The notes below the pieces were generated by a model that was not told the DNA's origin, made no database searches, and saw only the letters and a list, made by a program, of their open reading frames with translations. Positions 57,534 to 64,000 of a stretch of DNA of 64,000 nt are shown one piece after another (position 1 is the stretch's first letter; every line of letters begins with the position of its first letter). The translations under genes and the position numbers were made by a program. Origin of the DNA: Alteraquisediminimonas sediminicola (GTDB lineage: Bacteria; Pseudomonadota; Alphaproteobacteria; Sphingomonadales; Sphingomonadaceae); NCBI RefSeq assembly GCF_019740335.1, contig NZ_JAHXZS010000001.1, positions 372,001 through 436,000 on the forward strand, read 5' to 3'.

Positions 57534-57568
57534 GAGAATCTCCTGAAATAAAGCAGCATCAACACCGC

Positions 57569-57621
57569 AAGGCGCAATCTGCCTTAGCGTTCATGGCCAA
57601 CGCCCCTAAAGCCAGCGGGGC
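57569..57621 (-). promoter_or_regulatory. Three tandem hairpins in the ahcY leader
   Basis: Three adjacent 5-bp stems: AAGGC/GCCTT (57569-57585), GCGTT/AACGC (57587-57603) and GCCCC/GGGGC (57602-57621), with loops of seven, seven and ten bases. They lie between the palindrome and the ribosome site. They do not match the conserved cores of the SAH, SAM-II or SAM-SAH riboswitches as I know them, so only a structured leader is claimed. Confidence 0.4.
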
Positions 57622-57636
57622 AATTTGGCAACCTCA

Positions 57637-57656
57637 ATATAAAGAATTCTTTATAT
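57637..57656. promoter_or_regulatory. Perfect 20-bp palindromic operator upstream of ahcY
   Basis: ATATAAAGAATTCTTTATAT is identical to its reverse complement over all 20 bases and lies about 104 bases before the ahcY start in an A/T-rich promoter-like patch, within a GC-rich genome. Its form resembles operators of ArsR-family SahR repressors, which control SAH and methionine genes in proteobacteria. No such regulator gene is in the window. Confidence 0.65.
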
Positions 57657-57673
57657 CATCACTATGGGGCGAA

Positions 57674-59497
57674 TTATTCCACCGTCACGCTCTTGGCGAG
57701 ATTGCGCGGCTGATCGACATCCGTCCCCTTCACGACCGCGACATGATAGGCCAGCAACTGCACCGGCACCGCATAGACCAATGGCGCAATCAGCGGATGG
57801 ACCTTGGGCATCTCAATCGTCGCCATGCAGCCCTCTCCGGCAAGCGCGATCCCTTCCGCATCGGAAATCAGCACCACCTTGCCGCCGCGCGCCTGCACCT
57901 CTTGCATATTGCTCACGGTCTTTTCGAACAATGGCCCGGATGGTGCGATAACGATCACCGGGACATTATCGTCAATCAGCGCAATCGGCCCATGCTTCAT
58001 CTCGCCCGCGGCATAGCCCTCGGCGTGAATATAGCTGATTTCCTTGAGCTTGAGCGCACCCTCCAGTGCCATCGGATAATCCGGCCCCCGGCCCAGATAC
58101 AGCACATCCCGCGCAGGCGCGATCAATGGGGCCAGCGCCTCGATCTCGCTGTCATGGCTCAACGCGGCATTCATTGCCGCCGGGGCTTCGGCCAGATGCT
58201 TGACGATCTCGCGCTCCGCATCCGGCGACAACCGCCCCTTGGCCCGCGCCAAATTCGCAGCCAGCGCCGCCAGCACCGCCAATTGGCAGGTAAAGGCTTT
58301 GGTCGATGCCACGCCAATTTCCGGTCCGGCATAGGTCGGCAACAGCAAATCCGCCTCGCGCGCCATTGAACTGGTCGGCACATTCACGACCACCGCGATG
58401 GTCTGCCCCTCGGCCCGCGCATGGCGCAGCGCCGCCAGCGTATCGGCGGTTTCCCCCGATTGCGAGATGAACAGCGCCAGGCCGCCCGGATCAAGCACAG
58501 GCGCGCGATAGCGAAACTCGCTCGCCACATCGATATCGACAGGCATGCGGGCGAATTGCTCAAACCAATATTTGGCGACCATCCCGGCATAAAAGCTCGT
58601 GCCGCAGGCGACGATGGTCACCCGCGAAATTTTGGAAAAATCGAAATCCCGATCCGGCAGCGCGACCTGTTCTTCCAATGGGCGCAAATAGCTTTGCAAC
58701 GTCTGCGCCACCACCACCGGCTGTTCAAAGATTTCCTTCAACATGAAGTGGCGATAATTGCCCTTGTCGATCAACGCGCCGGTCACGCCGCTCAACGTCA
58801 CCGGACGTTCGACCGGCTGATCATCCTTGTCGAAAATCTGCACCTTGTCGCGGGTAATGACGACCCAATCGCCTTCATCAAGATAGGCGATCTTCTGGGT
58901 CAAAGGTGCCAGCGCCAGCGCATCCGACCCCAAATAGGTCTCATTCTCACCATAACCAACGACCAAAGGCGAACCGAGCCGCGCCCCGATCAACAAATCC
59001 GGATGCTCGCGAAACAGGATCGCCAGCGCGAATGCGCCGTGAATTTCCTTCAGGCTGGTCCGCACCGCCTCCACCGGATCGACCCCGGCCTCGACCTTTT
59101 CGGACACGAGATGGGCGACGACTTCGGTGTCCGTCTGGCTGGTGAACACGCGACCACGGGCTTGCAGCGCCTCGCGCAATGGCTTGAAATTTTCGATAAT
59201 GCCATTGTGAACGAGTGCCACCTGTTCGGTCGCATGGGGATGGGCATTGTCCTCGGTCGGCGCGCCATGGGTCGCCCAGCGGGTATGCGCAATACCGATG
59301 GCCCCCGGCAAGGGATCGGCCAGCAGCTTCTTCGCGAGATTATCGAGCTTGCCCTCGGCGCGGCGGCGGTCGAGCAGGCCATCATGCACGGTGCAGACCC
59401 CGGCGGAATCATAGCCGCGATATTCCAGCCGTCGCAGTCCTTCGACCAGCCGATCCGACACCGCATCACGTCCGAGAATCCCGATAATACCACACAT
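57674..59497 (-). CDS. glmS: Glutamine-fructose-6-phosphate aminotransferase (isomerizing)
   Basis: 607 residues. Cys2 of MCGIIGILG is the glutaminase nucleophile. HTRWATHGAPTEDNAHPH and HNGIIENF complete that domain. Two SIS isomerase domains follow (about 285-420 and 455-590), ending QPRNLAKSVTVE as in the family. It makes glucosamine 6-phosphate for peptidoglycan and lipid A. No glmS ribozyme is visible in the 62-base gap upstream. Confidence 0.97.
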   Translation of the reverse strand: MCGIIGILGRDAVSDRLVEGLRRLEYRGYDSAGVCTVHDGLLDRRRAEGKLDNLAKKLLADPLPGAIGIAHTRWATHGAPTEDNAHPHATEQVALVHNGIIENFKPLREALQARGRVFTSQTDTEVVAHLVSEKVEAGVDPVEAVRTSLKEIHGAFALAILFREHPDLLIGARLGSPLVVGYGENETYLGSDALALAPLTQKIAYLDEGDWVVITRDKVQIFDKDDQPVERPVTLSGVTGALIDKGNYRHFMLKEIFEQPVVVAQTLQSYLRPLEEQVALPDRDFDFSKISRVTIVACGTSFYAGMVAKYWFEQFARMPVDIDVASEFRYRAPVLDPGGLALFISQSGETADTLAALRHARAEGQTIAVVVNVPTSSMAREADLLLPTYAGPEIGVASTKAFTCQLAVLAALAANLARAKGRLSPDAEREIVKHLAEAPAAMNAALSHDSEIEALAPLIAPARDVLYLGRGPDYPMALEGALKLKEISYIHAEGYAAGEMKHGPIALIDDNVPVIVIAPSGPLFEKTVSNMQEVQARGGKVVLISDAEGIALAGEGCMATIEMPKVHPLIAPLVYAVPVQLLAYHVAVVKGTDVDQPRNLAKSVTVE

Positions 59498-59559
59498 AAC
59501 GCGTCGATCCCCTTTTGGCTTGATGGACAGGCCTTAGCCCGAAAAGCCCTGCAAACTAA

Positions 59560-60966
59560 TTACCCCGACAGGCCCGCCGCCGTCGCCAACCCCAAAAATG
59601 CAAGGAAGCCGATAGAATCCGTGGTCATCGTCACGAACACCGACGATGCCACCGCCGGGTCCGCGCCATAACGATCAAGAGCGACCGGCAGGATAACCCC
59701 GGCCATGCCCGCGACCAGAATATTCGTCATCATCGCTGCCGCGATCACCCCGCCCAATTCCGGATTGCGGAAGAACAAGGCGACGCCAATGCCGATGATG
59801 AGCGCAATCGTCGCGCCATTCAAAATCGCCACCCGGATCTCGCGCATAATCGTCCGCAAGGTATTGGATTCGGTCAACTGATTGGTGGCGATGGCGCGCA
59901 CAGTCACGGCCATGGTCTGCGTCCCGGCATTGCCGCCCACACCCGCCACAATCGGCATCAATGTCGCCAGCGCGACCATCTGCTGGATCGTCGCTTCAAA
60001 GAAACCGATGATGGTGGACGCGACCAACGCCGTACCGAGATTCGCCACCAGCCAGCGCACGCGCCCGCGATAGCTGTCCAACACCGGCTCGTTAATATCG
60101 CCATCGCCCGCGCCGGACAGTTTGAGAATGTCCTCACTGGCCTCTTCTTGAATAATGTGGACGATGTCATCGACCGTGATCATCCCGACCAGACGGCCAT
60201 CGCTATCCACAACAGCCGCCGAAATCAGCGCGTATTTCTGAAACCGCAGCGCGACCTCTTCCTGGTCCATATCGACCGGGATCAGCGTCTGTTCGCGCTG
60301 CATCACATCCGATACCAGAATGTTACGCGGGGTGCGCATGATCCAGCTGAGCTTGCAACTACCGATCGGCTTATGGCCCGGATCGGTGACGAAGATTTCC
60401 CAGAAATCGGTCGTCAATTCGCGATGTTCGCGCAGATAATCGATGACCTGCCCGACGGTCCAATGTTCCGGCACCGCGATCAATTCGCGCTGCATCAAAC
60501 GACCGGCGGATTCTTCCGGGAAGCTCAGCGCCTCTTCAATCGCCGCGCGATCGTCCGGCGCCAGCGCGCGCAACACCGCGCGCTGCTCGCCCTCTTCCAT
60601 GTCCTCAATAATCGCGACGGCATCGTCGGTATCGAGTTGGGTCGCGATTTCGGCAACCTGATAGGGTTCCAGTGCATCGATCAGTGCTTCGCGCACATAA
60701 TCGTTCATCTCCGCCAGCACATCGCCATCCAGCAGGTCGGCAAGCGCCGCCGCCAGCGGATGCCGCATTTCGGCAGGGACCAATTCGAACAGATCTGCGA
60801 TGTCGGCGGGGTGGAGCGGTTCTACGCGCTCACGCACCTGATCGGTCTTGTCATCGTGCAGCAGGTCGATAATCCCGCGCACGAATTCCGGCTTCAACCG
60901 ATCGTCTTCATCGAAATTATTATCAAGCTCTGGGATCTGGGCGTCGCGGATGTCGGTTTCGCTCAT
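59560..60966 (-). CDS. mgtE: Magnesium transporter MgtE
   Basis: 468 residues: N-terminal superhelical domain (about 20-140), two CBS domains (about 140-270, with FVTDPGHKPIGSCKLSWIMRTP and ISAAVVDSDGRLVGMITVDD), and five membrane helices from about residue 300. GVGGNAGTQTMAVTVRA is the conserved pore segment. AGGAGGG precedes the ATG. It sits 62 bases upstream of glmS on the same strand. I saw no magnesium riboswitch. Confidence 0.95.
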   Translation of the reverse strand: MSETDIRDAQIPELDNNFDEDDRLKPEFVRGIIDLLHDDKTDQVRERVEPLHPADIADLFELVPAEMRHPLAAALADLLDGDVLAEMNDYVREALIDALEPYQVAEIATQLDTDDAVAIIEDMEEGEQRAVLRALAPDDRAAIEEALSFPEESAGRLMQRELIAVPEHWTVGQVIDYLREHRELTTDFWEIFVTDPGHKPIGSCKLSWIMRTPRNILVSDVMQREQTLIPVDMDQEEVALRFQKYALISAAVVDSDGRLVGMITVDDIVHIIQEEASEDILKLSGAGDGDINEPVLDSYRGRVRWLVANLGTALVASTIIGFFEATIQQMVALATLMPIVAGVGGNAGTQTMAVTVRAIATNQLTESNTLRTIMREIRVAILNGATIALIIGIGVALFFRNPELGGVIAAAMMTNILVAGMAGVILPVALDRYGADPAVASSVFVTMTTDSIGFLAFLGLATAAGLSG

Positions 60967-61108
60967 CTTGCCGCCCTCCTAAGTGCTGAAATAAAAGACG
61001 TCGCAGGCTATAGCCACACCCCCGCCCAAGGGGAAGTCCCTTGCCGTACCGAAATGCGGGTTGTAGGCGCTTTTCAACTCAATCCGAACATAAGCTGCAA
61101 CGCACCAC

Positions 61109-61831
61109 ATGACCAACCCGCCCATCATCATCCTTGTCCGCCCGCAACTCGGCGAAAATATCGGCAAAGCCGCCCGCGCCATGCTCAATTTCGGGCTGAC
61201 CCGGCTGAGACTGGTCAGCCCCCGCGATGGCTGGCCAAATCCATCCGCCGGGCCTGCGGCGGCGGGCGCGGACATCGTACTGGAAAAGGCCGAGGTCTTC
61301 GCAACTGTCGCCGAAGCCACCGCCGATTGCACCCATGTATTCGCCACCACCGTGCGCCGCCGCGATATCGTCAAGCCGGTGATGACACCCGAAGACGCCG
61401 CTAAGGCGATGCGGGCCGAACCGGGGCAAAGCGCCATTTTGTTCGGGCCGGAGCGTTCCGGTCTGGACGCAGAGGATGTGACATTGGCCCGCACTGTCCT
61501 GACGGTGCCGGTCAACCCGAATTTCAGTTCGATCAATCTGGCGCAGGCGGTGATCTTGTGCGCCTATGAATGGTCGCGCGGTGAAACGCTTGCCTCCCCG
61601 CCCAAATTGCCGCTGGATCCGCCCGCGCCGCAGGTGGAATTGGAAGGGCTGATCAACCGGATGGAGGAAATGCTGGACGCGGCAGGCTATTTCTATCCGC
61701 CCGACCGTGCACCGACTACAAGGCGGACCTTGCGCTCCGTGCTGACCAAGCCCGGCTGGAACAGCAATGAAGTCCGCACTTTGCGCGGCGTATTATCCTC
61801 ATTGTCCGATCCCCATCCCCGCGATAAATAG
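61109..61831 (+). CDS. trmJ: tRNA (cytidine/uridine-32-2'-O)-methyltransferase TrmJ-like
   Basis: 240 residues. SPOUT motifs: LVRPQLGENIGKAARAMLNFGL near the N-terminus, AILFGPERSGL and NPNFSSINLAQAVILCAYEW. This wording is typical of TrmJ, which methylates position 32 of tRNA. The C-terminal extension (about 160-240, with INRMEEMLDAAGYFYP and RTLRSVL) is also family-like. It is divergent from mgtE. Confidence 0.92.
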   Translation: MTNPPIIILVRPQLGENIGKAARAMLNFGLTRLRLVSPRDGWPNPSAGPAAAGADIVLEKAEVFATVAEATADCTHVFATTVRRRDIVKPVMTPEDAAKAMRAEPGQSAILFGPERSGLDAEDVTLARTVLTVPVNPNFSSINLAQAVILCAYEWSRGETLASPPKLPLDPPAPQVELEGLINRMEEMLDAAGYFYPPDRAPTTRRTLRSVLTKPGWNSNEVRTLRGVLSSLSDPHPRDK

Positions 61832-61899
61832 GAGCTGCAAACGGCGAAAAACCGGCATAGGTTTATGTACCTTTAACCAAATCAGGCTACAAAGCTGAA

Positions 61900-63507
61900 G
61901 TGCCGGGACTGATTGCAAGTGCCTCTTGGCAATATAGGGGGAGTTCGCGCGCATTGTTCCAATCTTTGGCGTCTGATGCCGGACAAGGCTCTCCCGATGG
62001 TCAAGCTCGACCCTTGTCGGTGATCGTCAAATTGTCTCGCGCCGATCATTGGCAACACATTCGCGCCTTTTTCCATGATCTTGATCTGGTCGTCGATCTC
62101 GGCAGCAACATCGGCTCGCGTATTTGGTGGCGCGGTGCGGCCACCTGCACTGCCTTGTGCCTGACCGCCTATAGCCTTGGCCCGGATCTTTCAACCATCG
62201 CCGCCGACGATATCCAGCCCATGCCCCGCGCCCATTGGGAAGAAAGCCGCTCGCTCGCGATTATGCCGCTGGCGACCGGAGCCGATACCGGTCGCCGCAT
62301 GGCCGCGACCCAGCGGGTGGAAATGCTGGCAGATGCGCCCGAACGTCCGACATTGGAACTCACCGCCACCATCGGCCAAGGCGATGGCTTTGGCCGGTCG
62401 CTGCAACGCGCAGGGGTCGCCGCCAATGATGCGGGCGCAGTGACGGCGATGATTGCGCGCTATGTCCCGCCTGCCGACATTCGATCCGGCACCAGGGTCA
62501 ATATCACGCTGGGCCGCCGCATGGCGCCGGGCCGCCCGCGCCCGCTCGATTACATGCTGCTGCGCGCGCGTTTCGATCTGAAACTGGCCATCGAACGCGT
62601 GAACGGCCAACTCATTGCCCGCCCGATCCCGATAGCGGTCGATAATACGCCGCTACGCATCCAAGGTCAGGTCGGCAGCGGCCTCTACCTCTCCGCCCGC
62701 GCGGCAGGCGCACCCGTCTCTGCGGTGCAAAGCTATATCCGCGCGATCAGCCAGCAGGTATCCGTCGGCTCGGACATCTATGCCGACGACCGTTTCGATC
62801 TCATCATCTCGCACAGGCAGGCCGAAACGGGAGAGGCGGAATTCGGCGAACTGCTATACGCGGGACTGCAACGCGCGGGCCGCAAGGTCCAGATGGTCCG
62901 CTGGGAAAGTAATGGCAGCGTACAATGGTTCGAAGCCTCGGGCGTCGGCCAGCGCCGCGGCATGCTGCGCCAGCCCGTCAACGGCCATATGACCTCGACC
63001 TTCGGCATGCGCCGCCATCCGTTGCTGGGATATAATCGCTTCCATCGGGGCGTAGACTTTGGCGCGCCTTATGGCGCACCGATTGTCGCCGCCGCCGATG
63101 GCGTAGTGCAGTCAGCGGGCCGAGCGGGCGGCTATGGCCTGCAAGTGCGCATCGCCCATAATAGCGGCCTCGCCACCAGCTACAGCCATATGAGCCGGAT
63201 CGCCGCCGGTCCCGGCATGCGCGTGCAACAAGGGCAGGTCATCGGCTATGTCGGGTCCACGGGCCTATCGACCGGGCCTCATCTCCATTACGAACTTTAC
63301 CGCAACGGTCAGGCGATCAACCCGAATGCCGTGAGCTACACGATGATGTCGCAATTGAATGGTGCAGAGCTTGCCCGTTTCCGTTCCAATCTGTCGCAAT
63401 TGCTGGCGGTCAGGCCGGGAGCGGCCCCTAAGCCCAAATCACCCGCCACATTAGCAAGCGCTACCCCGCCAGCGCCTTCACGCGCTGTCCCTCGCCCCGG
63501 CGCGTAA
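61900..63507 (+). CDS. M23 family metallopeptidase
   Basis: 535 residues from a GTG at 61900; an internal start is possible. A hydrophobic stretch (about residues 80-95) may anchor or export it. The C-terminal LytM domain (about 345-465) has both zinc motifs: HRGVDFGAPYGAPIVAAADG (H-x3-D) and GPHLHYELYRNGQ (H-x-H), so it looks catalytically active. Such enzymes cut peptidoglycan cross-bridges. The tail is A/P-rich and overlaps the convergent manC gene by 47 bases. Confidence 0.88.
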   Translation: MPGLIASASWQYRGSSRALFQSLASDAGQGSPDGQARPLSVIVKLSRADHWQHIRAFFHDLDLVVDLGSNIGSRIWWRGAATCTALCLTAYSLGPDLSTIAADDIQPMPRAHWEESRSLAIMPLATGADTGRRMAATQRVEMLADAPERPTLELTATIGQGDGFGRSLQRAGVAANDAGAVTAMIARYVPPADIRSGTRVNITLGRRMAPGRPRPLDYMLLRARFDLKLAIERVNGQLIARPIPIAVDNTPLRIQGQVGSGLYLSARAAGAPVSAVQSYIRAISQQVSVGSDIYADDRFDLIISHRQAETGEAEFGELLYAGLQRAGRKVQMVRWESNGSVQWFEASGVGQRRGMLRQPVNGHMTSTFGMRRHPLLGYNRFHRGVDFGAPYGAPIVAAADGVVQSAGRAGGYGLQVRIAHNSGLATSYSHMSRIAAGPGMRVQQGQVIGYVGSTGLSTGPHLHYELYRNGQAINPNAVSYTMMSQLNGAELARFRSNLSQLLAVRPGAAPKPKSPATLASATPPAPSRAVPRPGA

Positions 63508-64000
63508 TCATCAACTTGCCATCGCCGACGACCACCATCAGGTCGTCCACGCCCATCAGGCTGACCTCCAGCCCATCCGCCCAGACAAAATTTCCATGCG
63601 CATCGACCAATTGCGTACCGGACAAGGCGACATTACCGCAGGCATCCTTGTCGCCAATGTCATAGAGCGCATCCCAACTGCCGACATCCGACCAGCCCAT
63701 CGACACCGGCACGACGCCGATCCGTTCGGCCCGCTCCATCACCGCATAATCGATAGAATCCGATCGGGACGCAGCAAAGGCCATAGAATCGGGGCGGGTC
63801 ATCTTGCCGTCCACATCGCGGGCCTGCCACGCCTTAGCGACCGCGTGATGGATATCGGGCGCAAACTCGTGCAACGCGGCCAGATAACAATCGGCGCGGA
63901 TCAGGAATATCCCGCCATTCCATGCAAACCGCCCCGTCGCGAGATAGCCCGCCGCCGTCTCCACATCCGGCTTTTCAACAAAGCGCAACACGCGCCGCGC
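63461..64000 (-). CDS. manC: Mannose-1-phosphate guanylyltransferase, 5' truncated by window end
   Basis: The last 180 residues or so. FVEKPDVETAAGYLATGRFAWNGGIFL is the conserved core after the nucleotide-binding part, and SIDYAVMERAERIGVVPVSMGWSDVGSW is the sugar-binding signature. The protein ends soon after LMITRRGEGQRVKALAG, so it is the short form without an isomerase domain. It makes GDP-mannose for polysaccharides. The frame is open to the window edge. Confidence 0.9.
   Translation of the reverse strand, partial: ARRVLRFVEKPDVETAAGYLATGRFAWNGGIFLIRADCYLAALHEFAPDIHHAVAKAWQARDVDGKMTRPDSMAFAASRSDSIDYAVMERAERIGVVPVSMGWSDVGSWDALYDIGDKDACGNVALSGTQLVDAHGNFVWADGLEVSLMGVDDLMVVVGDGKLMITRRGEGQRVKALAG

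Noticed and set aside
57534-57673. SAH, SAM-II or SAM-SAH riboswitch in the ahcY leader
   Set aside because: The hairpins do not show the conserved core sequences of these classes. A covariance-model search would decide.
61873-61879. CtrA site TTAACCA upstream of the M23 peptidase gene
   Set aside because: Only a half-site; the second TTAA at the required spacing is missing.

Overview
The window is a dense stretch of housekeeping chromosome from an alphaproteobacterium, most likely a member of the Sphingomonadales. Pointers are the nitrogen-type PTS fragment (mannose-class EIIA plus HPr), AddAB instead of RecBCD, a DivL-type pseudo-histidine kinase, cytochrome c maturation genes ccmAB, class II fructose bisphosphatase next to homoserine dehydrogenase, and a J-domain protein of a type I associate with sphingomonads. 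G+C looks to be about 60 percent throughout. I saw no island of foreign composition, insertion sequence, prophage, CRISPR array, rRNA or tRNA.

Layout. 1-6106: 3' end of a PTS EIIA gene, HPr, a SpoU methyltransferase, rmuC, def, recR, fmt, truA and pterin dehydratase. 6171-8371: ccmA, ccmB and a secreted DUF2807 protein. 8420-13449: bifunctional (p)ppGpp enzyme, hom, glpX and a small lipoprotein. 13655-20494: ilvD, an N-formylglutamate amidohydrolase-like gene, a LuxR-type solo regulator, a J-domain protein and mutS. 20676-30139: maeB, parC, glutathione-dependent formaldehyde dehydrogenase, a VOC protein, ettA, a DUF1905 protein and an aldo/keto reductase. 30178-33605: a 36-codon membrane protein gene behind an FNR-type promoter, then nrdB and nrdA. 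34082-43712: pgeF, a Sua5-type gene, gpmA, coaBC-dut-moeB-dsrE, ggt, an acyl-CoA ligase and ygfZ. 43713-55149: a long minus-strand cluster divL-tsaE-amgK-murU-addB-addA-trxA whose first six genes overlap end to start. 55316-63507: an OmpA-type lipoprotein, ahcY, glmS, mgtE, trmJ and an M23 peptidase. The 3' part of a mannose-1-phosphate guanylyltransferase gene runs off the right edge.

How the genes work together. Most are core functions: translation (fmt, def, truA, trmJ, tsaE, Sua5, ettA), DNA repair and replication (recR, rmuC, mutS, addAB, parC, nrdAB, dut), central and amino-acid metabolism (hom, glpX, ilvD, maeB, gpmA, ahcY) and envelope synthesis or recycling (glmS, amgK, murU, M23, ompA-like). 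Several runs share stop/start overlaps, which suggests translational coupling.

I did not find an obviously new multi-gene system. The observations most worth following are: the FNR-box-controlled 36-residue membrane protein at 30178-30288; the tyrosine in place of histidine in the kinase at 52783-55149; a perfect 20-bp palindrome and a hairpin-rich leader before ahcY; a pair of NrdR-box-like sites 31 bp apart upstream of nrdA; an AHL-receptor-like LuxR solo; an AddB without the iron-sulfur cysteines; and a palindromic intergenic element between gpmA and coaBC.
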